Positions 8,621-17,770 of a stretch of 64,000 nucleotides of DNA are shown here, in pieces. This DNA comes from an uncultured Coriobacteriaceae bacterium (GTDB lineage: Bacteria > Actinomycetota > Coriobacteriia > Coriobacteriales > Coriobacteriaceae), in NCBI GenBank assembly GCA_944322305.1, contig CALUOP010000009.1, positions 26,882-90,881 on the forward strand. The letters are read 5' to 3'. Under the pieces are notes generated by a model. That model saw nothing but the letters and a program-made list of their open reading frames with translations. It did no database searches and had not been told where the DNA came from. Position 1 is the first letter of the stretch; every line of letters begins with the position of its first letter. The translations under genes were made by a program, and so were the position numbers.

Positions 8621-9961
8621 TTACTCGGCGCGGTACGGCTCGAGCGCCTTCAGCACGAAGGCGTTGGCTTGCTGGCACAGCTCGTCGGTCGGCGCCTCGG
8701 CCAGCGTGCGCACAAGCGGCTCGGTGCCGGAGGCGCGCACGAGCACGCGACCGCGGTCGCCCAAAAACTCGCCGGCCTCCTTGGCGGCAGCCAGCACCGC
8801 CGGGTCGTTCATCGCCGCGTCCTTGTCGGTCACGCGCACGTTCACCAGCTCCTGCGGGTACAGCTTCACCGGCGCCGCCAGCTGCGAGAGCGTCTCGCGC
8901 TCGGCACGGATAACCTCCATCACGCGCAGCGAGGTCATGATGCCGTCGCCGGTGCACTCGATGTCGCCGAAGATGATGTGGCCCGACTGCTCGCCGCCCA
9001 GGCTGTAGCCGTTCTCGCGCATGCAGGCGTACACGTACTTATCGCCCACCTGCGTGGTCTCGTAAGCGAGGTGCGCCTGATCGAACGCCTTGAACAGGCC
9101 GTAGTTGCTCATAACGGTAGGCACCACGGTACCGGCGGTGAGGCGACCGTGCTTGTTGAGGTACACGCCGCACACGTAAAGGATGAGATCGCCGTCGACC
9201 ACGTTGCCGCGCTCGTCCACCGCCAGGCAGCGGTCGGCGTCGCCGTCGTAGGCAAAGCCCACGTCCAGGCCCTGCTCAACCACGTGGCGGCGCAGACGGT
9301 CGATGTGGGTGGAGCCGCAGTCCACGTTGATGTTGAGGCCGTTGGGCGCGTTGTTGATCACGCGGACGTCGGCGCCCAGCGCGTCGAACACCGGCTTGGC
9401 CACCGAGGAGGCGGCGCCGTTTGCGCAGTCCAGGCCGATCTTGACGCCCTGGAGGGAGAAGTTGGCGCTGGCGATGAGGTGGGCGATGTAGCGGTTGCGG
9501 CCCTGCATGTAGTCGATCGTGGAGCCGATGGCGTCGCCGGTGGCCAGCGGCACCTCGCTCTCGCCGTCGATGTAGGCCTCGATAAGCTCAAGCACGTCCT
9601 CGTCCATCTTGTAGCCGTCGCCGTTGACGAGCTTGATGCCGTTGTCGGTGTAGGGGTTGTGGGAGGCCGAGATCATGATGCCGCAGTCGAAGCGGCCGTC
9701 GAGCGTCTCATAGGCCAGGCCCGGCGTGGGGATGACGTGCAGCATGTACACGTCGGCGCCGGAGGCCACGAGACCGGCGGTGAGCGCCGACTCGAACATG
9801 TAGCTGGAGCGGCGGGTGTCCTTGCCCAGGACCACGCGCGCCTTCTTGCCCTGCCGCGCGCCGTAGTACCAGCCCACGTAGCGGCCGATCTTGAAGGCGT
9901 GGTCAACCGTGAGCCCCACGTTGGCCTCTCCACGGAAGCCGTCGGTGCCGAAGTACTTCAT
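8621..9961 (-). CDS. glmM: phosphoglucosamine mutase
   Basis: This 446-residue enzyme interconverts glucosamine-6-phosphate and glucosamine-1-phosphate for UDP-GlcNAc synthesis. It starts MKYFGTDGFRGEAN, the standard GlmM opening, and has the phosphoserine loop MISASHNPYTDNGIK, the metal loop DGDADRCLAVD, the sugar-binding GGEQSGHIIF and the phosphate-binding RASGTEPLVRTL. The start was set at the ATG with AAAGGAG about 8 nt upstream; the longer reading to 10078 adds nothing conserved. It is transcribed away from the ribosomal-protein pair and ends at a strong terminator. Confidence 0.96.
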   Translation of the reverse strand: MKYFGTDGFRGEANVGLTVDHAFKIGRYVGWYYGARQGKKARVVLGKDTRRSSYMFESALTAGLVASGADVYMLHVIPTPGLAYETLDGRFDCGIMISASHNPYTDNGIKLVNGDGYKMDEDVLELIEAYIDGESEVPLATGDAIGSTIDYMQGRNRYIAHLIASANFSLQGVKIGLDCANGAASSVAKPVFDALGADVRVINNAPNGLNINVDCGSTHIDRLRRHVVEQGLDVGFAYDGDADRCLAVDERGNVVDGDLILYVCGVYLNKHGRLTAGTVVPTVMSNYGLFKAFDQAHLAYETTQVGDKYVYACMRENGYSLGGEQSGHIIFGDIECTGDGIMTSLRVMEVIRAERETLSQLAAPVKLYPQELVNVRVTDKDAAMNDPAVLAAAKEAGEFLGDRGRVLVRASGTEPLVRTLAEAPTDELCQQANAFVLKALEPYRAE

Positions 9962-10318
9962 AGGTAAAACTCCTTTGCGCGTCATGCGATAAAACGGCGG
10001 TGCCGCTTTCCCGACCCACGTAACAACTGGTCTGCTCAAAAGCAGACCACGCAGTATTGTAGCGCCCGCCGCGCGCAAGCATAGCGCCAGCGGGCAACTT
10101 GCTCAGAACGTCCACCGGCGGTGCGCACCGGCAGGCATCCGGCCGGGAATGCCGCGCGAGCGGCAAACGGGCAGAGGCATGGAAACGAACGGAAGCATAG
10201 CCCGTCCCCTGCCGCTGCACACCCCGCGCGCCCGCCTGCAAACTGCGCCGTCACAAAAAAGAACCCGCCACGGGGACGGGTTCTTTGACAAGCAAATATA
10301 CGCGACTCGCAGCGGCGC
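9962..10318. other. intergenic region between rpsI and glmM
   Basis: Apart from the rpsI terminator at its right end and the glmM ribosome binding site at its left end, no gene or clear motif was found. A glmM promoter should lie here, but I cannot point to a convincing pair of hexamers. Confidence 0.5.
10255..10286 (-). terminator. terminator of the rplM-rpsI operon
   Basis: The arms AAAGAACCCG (10258-10267) and CGGGTTCTTT (10277-10286) form a 10-bp stem with a 9-nt loop, followed on the minus strand by a run of T. It stands about 35 bp after the rpsI stop codon. Confidence 0.88.
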
Positions 10319-10714
<396 letters not shown>

Positions 10715-10717
10715 GGG

Positions 10718-11161
10718 TTACGCCTCCAGCTCGATCTTCACGGGGTTCTGGGCAGCATGCGGATGCTCGGTGCCTGCGTAGACCTTGAGCTTGCGGAGCT
10801 GCTGGCGGCCGAGCGTGGTCTTGGGGAGCATGCCGCGCACGGCGCGCTCGATAACGCGCTCGGGGTGCTTCTCCATCGCCTGACGGAACGTCTCAGCCTT
10901 GAGGCCGCCGTTGTAGCCGGTGTGATGGTAGTAGGTCTTCGTGTTCGCCTTGTTGCCGGTAAGCTGGACCTTATCGGCGTTGATGACGATCACGAAATCG
11001 CCGGTGTCAACGTGGGGGGTGTACTGGGGCTTGTTCTTGCCGCGCAGGATCATGGCGATCTGGGTGGCAAGGCGGCCGAGGATAGCACCCTCAGCGTCGA
11101 TGAGGTACCAGTTGCGCTGAACCTCACCCGGCTTTGCGTAGCGAGTCGACTTGTTGATCAC
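10718..11161 (-). CDS. rplM: 50S ribosomal protein L13
   Basis: The 147-residue protein matches L13, with [19 protein letters not shown], the [17 protein letters not shown] segment and the [21 protein letters not shown] stretch. The start ATG has AGGAG about 7-8 nt upstream. It is the promoter-proximal gene of the L13-S9 operon. Confidence 0.98.
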   Translation of the reverse strand: MINKSTRYAKPGEVQRNWYLIDAEGAILGRLATQIAMILRGKNKPQYTPHVDTGDFVIVINADKVQLTGNKANTKTYYHHTGYNGGLKAETFRQAMEKHPERVIERAVRGMLPKTTLGRQQLRKLKVYAGTEHPHAAQNPVKIELEA

Positions 11162-11333
11162 GAGACTCCTCCTGGTGAATGTTTTTTACAGAGATTACAC
11201 GGGGCTCTGTAAAGCAACCTGATCAGTATATTCACGCCGACAACCTGCGTCAACGGGTTTTGCCGGCACCCTCCACGAAAGCTGCATTTGCACAAGGTAT
11301 CCACACGCAGGTGTCGGCGGGCAGCGCTGACCA

Positions 11334-11405
11334 GGGAGCCCGGGGCGAGAAGAACCCGGAATCTGCCCGAAATCAGATTCCGGAACCTTCTCGCCCCGGG
11401 CTCCC
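11334..11405. repeat. long palindrome, family B copy 1
   Basis: The 72-bp dyad has outer arms GGGAGCCCGGGGCGAGAAG and CTTCTCGCCCCGGGCTCCC and an inner AATCTGCCCGAAATCAGATT core. Copies 2 and 3 (14267-14344 and 36830-36900) keep the central TGCCCGA and the paired inner arms, while the outer arms differ but stay complementary. Compensated variation of this kind suggests that the folded form matters. Confidence 0.75.
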
Positions 11406-11438
11406 TCACGCGTTGCTGCTCCCCTGCTAGGCTGCACA

Positions 11439-11471
11439 TGCGCCAAATTAAGCACGGCCTCATTTGGCGCA
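11439..11471. repeat. short palindrome, family C copy 1
   Basis: TGCGCCAAATTA pairs with its near-complement across an AGCACGGCC loop. Near-identical copies lie at 14350-14382 and 46794-46824, and a degenerate one near 43711-43742. The first two each follow a family B palindrome by a few to a few tens of bp. Confidence 0.75.
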
Positions 11472-11548
11472 CGGGCGGCGCGGCGAAACTATGTCCGCGC
11501 GCACTTATATACTATGGGCGAGAAAAACGCCAACGCAAAGGAGCCCCT

Positions 11549-14233
11549 ATGGCCGATGCATCCCTCACCGACACCGCGCCCGCCGCGCGCGCCAGCTCGT
11601 TTGCCGCCGGCAGCGCCGAGCCCGCGCCGCCCGGATCGCTTGGCGCGCTTGCCCCCTCGTGGTGGGAGCCCGAGGACGGCTCCGCGCCCGAGCCTTGGCT
11701 TTCGGCCGACGAGGCCTTCGAGCGCTTCCTCGGCTGGTGCGAGGAGCGCGGCATCGAGCTGTGGCCGCACCAGGAAGAAGCGCTGATGGACCTTGCCGCA
11801 GGCGACCACGTGATCCTGGGCACCCCCACCGGCTCAGGCAAGTCGCTCGTGGCGCTCGGGATGATCTACATGGCCATGACCCAGGGCAAGCGCGCTTACT
11901 ACACCGCCCCCATCAAGGCGCTGGTGTCCGAGAAGTTCTTCGACCTGGTCGAGGTGCTCGGCCGCGACAACGTCGGGATGGTCACTGGCGACACCCACAT
12001 AAACACCGCCGCCCCCGTCATCTGCTGCACCGCCGAGATCCTGGCCAACCAGGCCCTGCGCGAAGGCAGCGAGGCCGACGTGGGCGCCGTTGCCATGGAC
12101 GAGTTCCATTACTTCGCCGACCCCGACCGCGGCTGGGCCTGGCAGGTGCCGCTGCTGACGCTGCCGCACGCGCAGTTCATGCTCATGAGCGCCACGCTGG
12201 GCGACGTGACCGCCATCGCCGCCGCCCTCGAGGAGCAGACCGGCACCCCGGTCGACCAGGTAACCGACGCGCCGCGCCCGGTGCCGCTCTCCTTCGAGTA
12301 CGTCACCACCGCCATCGAGGGCACGGTCGAGCTCGCGCTGCGCCAAGGCGCCTCGCCGCTGTATATCGTGCACTTCTCGCAGGACGCAGCGCTTTCGTGC
12401 GCGCAGTCGCTCGCCAACTTCGGCATCGCCAGCAAGGAGCAGCGCGAGCGCATCAAGGAGGCCGCGCGCGGCACGCGCTTCACCACCGCCTTCGGCAAGA
12501 TCCTGAAGCGCCTCATCGGCTGCGGCGTGGGCGTGCACCACGCCGGCATGCTGCCGCGCTACCGCCTGCTGGTGGAGAAGCTCGCCCAGCAGGGGCTCCT
12601 GCCCGTGATCTGCGGCACCGACACCCTGGGCGTGGGCATCAACGTGCCCATCCACACCGTGGTGCTCACGGCGCTCACCAAGTACGACGGCTACAAGATG
12701 CGCCGCCTGCGGGCGCGCGAGTTCCATCAGATCGCCGGGCGCGCCGGGCGCGCCGGCTTCGACACCGAGGGCCTGGTGATAGCCGAGGCGCCCGAGCACG
12801 ACATCGAGAACGCCAAGCTCGTGGCCAAGGCCGGCGGCGACCCCAAGAAGCTCCGCAAGATCAAGCGCAAGAAGCCGCCGGAGGGCTTTGTCACCTGGAA
12901 CGAGGCGACCTTCACGCGCCTCATCGAAGCCGCGCCCGAGACGCTCAAGCCCCGCCTGCGCATCACCCACTCCATGGTGCTCTCGCTGGTCGAGCAAGGC
13001 GGCGACGCGCGCGAGCGCGTCCGGGCGCTTATCGCCCGCAGCCTGCAGACGCCCGAAGAGAAGCTGCGCCTGAACGACCGCGCCGACGAGATCTTCGCCA
13101 CGCTCATCGACTCGGGCGTAGTCGTGGTGACCGAGGTGCCGCCGGCGCCGGACGCGCCCGCGGGAACCGCACCCGAGAAGGACTACGCCCTCACGGTGGA
13201 CCTGCCGGAGGACTTCGCGCTGGACCAACCGCTCTCCCCCTTTCTGCTCGCCGCCCTCGAGCTGCTGGACCCCGAGAGCGAGACCTACACCTTCGACCTC
13301 ATCTCCATGGTGGAGGCCACGCTGGAGGACCCCAAGCAGGTGCTGCGCGCCCAGGAGCGCGCCGCGCGCGACCGCGCCATGGCCGAGATGAAGGCCGACG
13401 GCGTGGAGTACGAGGAGCGGCTGGAGCGCATCCGGGACGTCACCTACGAAAAGCCGCTCGAGGAGCTGCTCGACGCCGCGTTTGAGCGGTACTGCGCCGA
13501 GGTGCCCTGGGCCAACGACTACGAGCTCTCCCCCAAGAGCGTGCTGCGCGACATGCTGGAGAGCGCTTCTGACTTCAAGGGATACGTGCAGCGGCTGGGC
13601 ATCGCGCGGTCCGAGGGCATCCTGCTGCGCTACCTGGCCGAGGCGTACCGCGCGCTGATGCGCACCGTGCCGCTGGAGAAGCGCAACGAGCAGCTCGAGG
13701 ACATCATCAGCTGGCTGGGCTTCGTGGTGAGAAGCGTCGACTCCAGCCTGGTAGACGAGTGGGAGGCTGCCGGCGAGACGGGTGCTTTGGACGCAGCGCC
13801 GCCGAGCGCCGCCGACGCCGTGGTGGCCGACCGCCGCGGCGTGACGCTCTTGGTCCGCAACGCCCTGATGCGCCGCGTGACGCTCGCCGCCGCTGGGCGC
13901 ACCGACGAGCTCGGCAGCCTCGACGCCGACTGGGGCATGCCCGAAATCCGTTGGAAGCGCGCGCTGGAGGCCTACCACGCCGAGCACGAGGAGATCCTCA
14001 CCGACGCTGACGCGCGCTCGACGGCGTTCTTCTCGGTTGACGAGACAGACGAGAAGCGCCCGGCCGAGGACGGCGGGCACGTGTGGCACGCGCACCAGAT
14101 CTTCTCCGACGAGGCCGGCGACCACGACTTCGGCATCATGGCCGACCTCGACCTCGACGCCACGCAGGAGCAGAGCGAAGCCGTCTTCAAGAACTACCGC
14201 GTCGGCTTTTTCGAGGAGATCAGCGAGGGCTGA
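11549..14233 (+). CDS. DEAD/DEAH-box superfamily 2 helicase with DUF3516 C-terminal region
   Basis: The 894-residue protein has Walker A GTPTGSGKS near residue 91, a DEFH box (VAMDEFHYF), motif III MLMSATLG, CGTDTLGVGINVP and the motif VI stretch FHQIAGRAGRAGFDTEG. This arrangement matches Ski2/Mtr4-like helicases. The C-terminal half fits the DUF3516 region seen in actinobacterial members. Its substrate is unknown; RNA processing or surveillance is suggested by family resemblance. The ATG with AAAGGAG was chosen over upstream in-frame starts that run into palindromic DNA. The gene is bracketed by B-C palindrome pairs on both sides, and a short hairpin (14242-14260) follows the stop. Confidence 0.9.
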   Translation: MADASLTDTAPAARASSFAAGSAEPAPPGSLGALAPSWWEPEDGSAPEPWLSADEAFERFLGWCEERGIELWPHQEEALMDLAAGDHVILGTPTGSGKSLVALGMIYMAMTQGKRAYYTAPIKALVSEKFFDLVEVLGRDNVGMVTGDTHINTAAPVICCTAEILANQALREGSEADVGAVAMDEFHYFADPDRGWAWQVPLLTLPHAQFMLMSATLGDVTAIAAALEEQTGTPVDQVTDAPRPVPLSFEYVTTAIEGTVELALRQGASPLYIVHFSQDAALSCAQSLANFGIASKEQRERIKEAARGTRFTTAFGKILKRLIGCGVGVHHAGMLPRYRLLVEKLAQQGLLPVICGTDTLGVGINVPIHTVVLTALTKYDGYKMRRLRAREFHQIAGRAGRAGFDTEGLVIAEAPEHDIENAKLVAKAGGDPKKLRKIKRKKPPEGFVTWNEATFTRLIEAAPETLKPRLRITHSMVLSLVEQGGDARERVRALIARSLQTPEEKLRLNDRADEIFATLIDSGVVVVTEVPPAPDAPAGTAPEKDYALTVDLPEDFALDQPLSPFLLAALELLDPESETYTFDLISMVEATLEDPKQVLRAQERAARDRAMAEMKADGVEYEERLERIRDVTYEKPLEELLDAAFERYCAEVPWANDYELSPKSVLRDMLESASDFKGYVQRLGIARSEGILLRYLAEAYRALMRTVPLEKRNEQLEDIISWLGFVVRSVDSSLVDEWEAAGETGALDAAPPSAADAVVADRRGVTLLVRNALMRRVTLAAAGRTDELGSLDADWGMPEIRWKRALEAYHAEHEEILTDADARSTAFFSVDETDEKRPAEDGGHVWHAHQIFSDEAGDHDFGIMADLDLDATQEQSEAVFKNYRVGFFEEISEG

Positions 14234-14266
14234 GCACGTCGGTCGCACGAGAAATGCGACCCTAAC

Positions 14267-14344
14267 GAGAGGGGCCCGGTGCCGAGGAACCCGAAATCTG
14301 CCCGACATCAGATTTCGGAACCCTTGGCCCCGGGCCCCTTTCTC
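14267..14344. repeat. long palindrome, family B copy 2
   Basis: The arms run from GAGAGGGGCCCGG inward to the core AAATCTGCCCGACATCAGATTT. It lies about 35 bp after the helicase stop and is followed within 10 bp by a family C palindrome, repeating the arrangement upstream of the same gene. It may also stop transcription, although no T-run follows. Confidence 0.72.
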
Positions 14345-14349
14345 GCCTG

Positions 14350-14382
14350 TGCGCCAAATTAAGCACGGCCTAATCTGGCGCA
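14350..14382. repeat. short palindrome, family C copy 2
   Basis: TGCGCCAAATTA-AGCACGGCC-TAATCTGGCGCA differs from copy 1 by single-base changes. It lies 8 bp from the 3' end of the convergent HTH-aminotransferase gene. Confidence 0.75.
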
Positions 14383-14389
14383 TTTCGTC

Positions 14390-16033
14390 TTACTGGCGAT
14401 AGTGCGCGAAGAAGTCGGCCAGATCCTCCATGGCCTCGTGCAGCACCTCCATGCGCGGCAGGTACACGATGCGGAAGTGGTCGGGCTTCGCCCAGTTGAA
14501 ACCGCCGCCGCGCGTGATGAGGATGCGCTTCTCGTGCAGCAGGTCGAGCGCGAACTGCTCGTCATCGGTGATGTTGAACTTCTCCACGTCCATCTTGGGG
14601 AAGATGTAAAACGCCGCCTTGGGCTTGACCGCCGTGATGCCGGGGATGGCGTTCAGCGCCTTATACACGTACTCGCGCTGCTCGTAGATGCGGCCGCCGG
14701 GCTCAACGTAGCGCTCCACGCTCTGATAACCGCCCAGCGCCGTCTGCACGACGGACTGCGCCGGCACGTTGGAGCACAGGCGCATGTTGGAGAGCATGTT
14801 GATGCCGTAGATGAAGTCCTTCATGCAGCGCTTGTTGCCCGAAAGAATCATCCAGCCGATGCGGTAGCCCGCGATCATGTGGCTCTTGGAAAGGCCTGAG
14901 AACGTAACGCACGGCAGGTCGGGAGCCAGGCTCGCGATAGAGATGTGCTCAACGCCGTCCATGCACAGGCGGTCGTAGATCTCGTCCGAGAAGATCATGA
15001 GCTGGTTCTCGCGCGCGATCTCCACGATCTCCTCGAGCACCTCGCGCGGGTACACGGCGCCTGTGGGGTTGTTGGGATTGATGATGACGATGGCCTTGGT
15101 GTTGGGCGTGATTTTGGCGCGCACGTCGTCCAGGTCGGGGTTCCAGTCGGCCTCCTCGTCGCACACGTAATGCACGGCGGTGCCGCCGGCGAGCGTGGCG
15201 CACGCGGTCCACAGCGGGTAGTCGGGGCTCGGGATGAGGATCTCGTCGCCGGTGTCCAACAGCGCGTTCATGCACAGCTGGATGAGCTCAGAGACGCCGT
15301 TGCCCGTGTAGATGCCGTCCATGGAGACATTGGGCAGGTGCTTGAGCTGCGCGTACTGCATGATGGCCTTGCGTGCCGAGAAGAGCCCGCGCGAGTCGGA
15401 GTAGCCCTCGCAGTCGGGCAGCTGCTGGCGCATGTCGGTGATGACCTCGTCGGGGGTGCGGAAGCCGAAGGGCGCCGGGTTGCCGATGTTGAGCTTCAAG
15501 ATCCGCAGACCCTCGTCCTCCATGCGAGCGGCCTCGTCGGCCACCGGGCCGCGGACGTCGTAGAGCACGTTGTCGAGCTTGGTTGACTTGGTGAACTGGC
15601 GCATGGGTGCGCTCCTTTGCGTGTCGGTGGTTGGGCGAGAAGCGCCCGCGGCATGTGCGGCGCGGGCGGACGTGGAGGCGGCCGCAGGCCGCGCGGAAGC
15701 TCGCCCTGGCGGCGCGGCGGGAGCCGGCGGGGTTGATGCGGCCGCAGACACAGCGCGCGCGACTGGATCTGACTGAGGCTGAACCGTAGCCGAAGCGGCC
15801 GACTGAGGCGCGTCCGCATTGCCCGCGAGCCATGCAACGTCAACGTCAAGCAGGCTGGCAAGCAGCCGCATCACGTCGCGCCGGGGAACGGTCTTGCCGC
15901 TCACGTACTGGCTCACCTGGCTTTTTCCCAGCTTCTTGCCCTGTGCGGCGGCACGGCGGATAAGGTCGGCCTGCTTCACGTGCGCCGTGTCCATCGCGCT
16001 TCTCAGCCGCTCTGCAAACGCCGTCTCCCCCAT
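14390..16033 (-). CDS. XRE-type HTH domain fused to an AlaA-like aminotransferase
   Basis: The 547-residue protein joins two domains. Residues of about 5-75 form a Cro/CI helix-turn-helix (HVKQADLIRRAAAQGKKLGK followed by SQVSQYVSGKTVPRRDVMRL). An Ala/Pro-rich linker leads to a class I aminotransferase from about residue 144, with NGVSELIQLCMNALLD, IVIINPNNPTGAVYP and the PLP lysine in FSGLSKSHMIAGYRIGW, most like alanine/glutamate-pyruvate aminotransferases. The ATG at 16033 has GGGAGG 6 nt upstream. A second ATG at 15604, at the start of the enzyme domain, has its own AAAGGAG at 7 nt, so a free aminotransferase may also be made. Palindromic sites in front of the gene suggest autoregulation. 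HTH-aminotransferase fusions of the MocR type use GntR domains; an XRE partner is unusual. Confidence 0.88.
   Translation of the reverse strand: MGETAFAERLRSAMDTAHVKQADLIRRAAAQGKKLGKSQVSQYVSGKTVPRRDVMRLLASLLDVDVAWLAGNADAPQSAASATVQPQSDPVARAVSAAASTPPAPAAPPGRASARPAAASTSARAAHAAGASRPTTDTQRSAPMRQFTKSTKLDNVLYDVRGPVADEAARMEDEGLRILKLNIGNPAPFGFRTPDEVITDMRQQLPDCEGYSDSRGLFSARKAIMQYAQLKHLPNVSMDGIYTGNGVSELIQLCMNALLDTGDEILIPSPDYPLWTACATLAGGTAVHYVCDEEADWNPDLDDVRAKITPNTKAIVIINPNNPTGAVYPREVLEEIVEIARENQLMIFSDEIYDRLCMDGVEHISIASLAPDLPCVTFSGLSKSHMIAGYRIGWMILSGNKRCMKDFIYGINMLSNMRLCSNVPAQSVVQTALGGYQSVERYVEPGGRIYEQREYVYKALNAIPGITAVKPKAAFYIFPKMDVEKFNITDDEQFALDLLHEKRILITRGGGFNWAKPDHFRIVYLPRMEVLHEAMEDLADFFAHYRQ
15605..15620 (-). 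promoter_or_regulatory. internal ribosome binding site inside the HTH-aminotransferase gene
   Basis: On the minus strand this reads GCAAAGGAGCGCACCC directly before the in-frame ATG at 15604, with 7 nt between AAAGGAG and ATG. It would yield a stand-alone aminotransferase of about 404 residues. A Shine-Dalgarno this strong is not expected by chance in a coding linker. Confidence 0.65.
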
Positions 16034-16052
16034 GTCGCACCTCCCGCACTGA

Positions 16053-16086
16053 AAGTTCAATTTCAGAAGCATTGCAAATTGAACTT
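16053..16086. promoter_or_regulatory. inverted-repeat operator in front of the HTH-aminotransferase gene
   Basis: AAGTTCAATTT (16053-16063) and AAATTGAACTT (16076-16086) are perfect reverse complements separated by 12 bp. They lie 20-53 bp upstream of the start codon. Further GTTCAATTT copies follow upstream, as expected for the binding site of the gene's own XRE domain. Confidence 0.65.
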
Positions 16087-16109
16087 CACCGAGTTTCTCT
16101 CGGCAGTAT

Positions 16110-16162
16110 GTTCAATTTAAGCGCCAGTATAACACGGCAGAGTTCAAAGGAGAGTTCAATTT
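16110..16162. promoter_or_regulatory. further GTTCAATTT half-sites and -10-like TATACT
   Basis: Direct copies of GTTCAATTT lie at 16110-16118 and 16154-16162, with a shorter GTTCAA at 16142-16147. On the minus strand a TATACT hexamer (16126-16131) sits between them. A regulator bound here would cover the promoter. Confidence 0.5.
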
Positions 16163-16233
16163 TATAAAACCAGTGGGATCTTGCGCATAGATGTGCCTGG
16201 CTTGCTGCCTGCACCAAGCCGGGCGCCCGATCC

Positions 16234-17016
16234 TTACAGGCAGGTCCAAGGCTCTTGGCGGACGGCGCACTTCTGCGCAAAGGCCTCACGGGCGGCTGTC
16301 AGCGCTTCGCCGCCGCCAATCGTGCGCGCACCGGCTGGGCACACTGCCACGCAACGAAAACACGAGATGCAGCGGTCGACATCCGTTGCGGTTGTGTCGT
16401 CAAAGGTGATGGCGCCCGTGGGGCAAAAGCGTACGCACAGGCCGCAGGTCGTGCACTCGTCGGCGTCCGCCTCGGGCTTGAAGACCACGCCGCCAAAGGT
16501 GCGGTAGGGCCGGCTGCCGGGGATCGACGCCACGCGCGCGGCCTCGGCGCTGTCCGCACGAGCGAGCTTCTCGACCACCTGCGCGGCAAACGCCCGCACC
16601 GCCGCAAGGTCGTCGGCATCCGGACGGCCTTCGGCCACGTTGGTCATAAGCGAGTGGTGCGCCACGAACGAACCGAGCGCCACGGGGACAAAGCCACCCT
16701 CCCCCAGCACGTCGGCCATCTCCAAGAACGTGTCGTCCACCGCGCGGTTTCCGTAGCTCACGATAAGCACGGCGGGCACGCCCTCGCCCACGCAGCGCCT
16801 GAGCTTCTCTGCCGCCGGCGCCGGAACACGGCCACCGTACGACGGCACCGCGAACACCGCAAGGTCTCCTGGGGCAAAGGCGGGCACCGCGCGTTTCTGC
16901 GGCGTGATGTCGGCGACCTCATAGGGAATCCCCGTAGCTCGGCAAAACTCCTCCGCGATCTGCATGGTCGTGCCGGCACCCGTGAACACGCACGCGCGAA
17001 CGTTCTCGATCTTCAT
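16234..17016 (-). CDS. EFR1 family ferredoxin (flavodoxin-like domain plus two 4Fe-4S clusters)
   Basis: The 260-residue protein begins with a flavodoxin-like fold (CVFTGAGTTMQIAEEFCR, FAVPSYGGRVPAP, VLIVSYGNRAVDD). It ends with two 4Fe-4S motifs, CTTCGLCVRFCP and CISCFRCVAVCP. This domain order defines the EFR1 ferredoxins of anaerobes, presumed electron carriers in the cytoplasm with unknown partners. GGGGAAGG lies 9 nt before the chosen ATG; an ATG 9 nt further upstream is also possible. The DUF1287 gene ends 31 bp upstream on the same strand, so the two are probably co-transcribed. Confidence 0.88.
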   Translation of the reverse strand: MKIENVRACVFTGAGTTMQIAEEFCRATGIPYEVADITPQKRAVPAFAPGDLAVFAVPSYGGRVPAPAAEKLRRCVGEGVPAVLIVSYGNRAVDDTFLEMADVLGEGGFVPVALGSFVAHHSLMTNVAEGRPDADDLAAVRAFAAQVVEKLARADSAEAARVASIPGSRPYRTFGGVVFKPEADADECTTCGLCVRFCPTGAITFDDTTATDVDRCISCFRCVAVCPAGARTIGGGEALTAAREAFAQKCAVRQEPWTCL

Positions 17017-17047
17017 ACCATCCATCCTTCCCCTCAAACGCAACGCT

Positions 17048-17770
17048 CTAGGTATGCCACGCCGCCAGCACCTCCGCAGGTACTGCGCTGGCGTCAAAGC
17101 GGTAGTGGCCTGTTACCTCTTGGCGAAACGGATATGCCAGATAGTCGTTCTCACGCCAGAGCTGACCCATGTTGTGGATCACAAACGCCTTGCCGCGCCG
17201 GTCACGGCGGTCGCTCACGATCCCGATATGGGAACCGTTGCCAAACACCACCACGTCCCCGCCCTGCCATGCGTCAAGGGCGTCAGCGTCGCAGCTCAGC
17301 TCCTGCGCATACCGCCTGAAAAACACGTCCAGCACGCCCGCTCGGCGAAAGTCTATGTTGGGGTCGGGCTCGTCAACCACCCCGGCATACGCCTGCGGAT
17401 CTGCCGCGACGTCCCTGTCGACCATGGCCTTGAGATCGTACCCCGCACGCGCGAAAGCGCGCCACACCGTGTCGGTGCACGCACCGCGCCCCTCGGGCGG
17501 GTAGCCGCCCTCGTAGTACCCGCTGTCGTAAACCGGCCACGCCTCGGCGTCGGCGCGGGCCCCTTGCACGATGTCGCGGTAGTCGTCCACGCCGTCGGCG
17601 TCAAAATCAACCGCGCTTGCCGCCATGGGATAGCGCGCGCCCATCCGACCGCTGGGCATCGTCCACCAAACAAACCCCGCCAGCACGGCGAGCAAGGCGA
17701 GAAGAACACCCGCGGCCACGCGCGCAGCCCATCCGAGACCGCCCCGCAGCAAGCAGCGCATACGCTTCAT
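17048..17770 (-). CDS. DUF1287 domain protein with N-terminal membrane anchor
   Basis: The 240-residue protein starts MKRMRCLLRGG, followed by a single hydrophobic segment of about 25 residues ending FVWW, so it is likely anchored and faces outward. The remainder matches DUF1287, including GACTDTVWRAF with a conserved Cys and GDVVVFGNGSHIGIVSD with a conserved His. The Cys/His pair resembles that of cysteine amidases, which hints at cell-wall hydrolysis; that is inference. The start has GGGAGG at 6 nt. It precedes the EFR1 gene by 31 bp. Confidence 0.82.
   Translation of the reverse strand: MKRMRCLLRGGLGWAARVAAGVLLALLAVLAGFVWWTMPSGRMGARYPMAASAVDFDADGVDDYRDIVQGARADAEAWPVYDSGYYEGGYPPEGRGACTDTVWRAFARAGYDLKAMVDRDVAADPQAYAGVVDEPDPNIDFRRAGVLDVFFRRYAQELSCDADALDAWQGGDVVVFGNGSHIGIVSDRRDRRGKAFVIHNMGQLWRENDYLAYPFRQEVTGHYRFDASAVPAEVLAAWHT

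Larger units (their letters stand above)
11162..11548. other. divergent intergenic region between rplM and the helicase gene
   Basis: This segment contains the palindromes B1 and C1 (listed separately), a TATACT -10-like hexamer at 11508-11513 reading toward the helicase, and presumably the rplM promoter. No gene is supported. Confidence 0.55.

Noticed and set aside
11834..14383. An 849-codon frame antisense to the helicase
   Set aside because: His/Val/Ala-rich with no family motif, mirror of a well-supported helicase.
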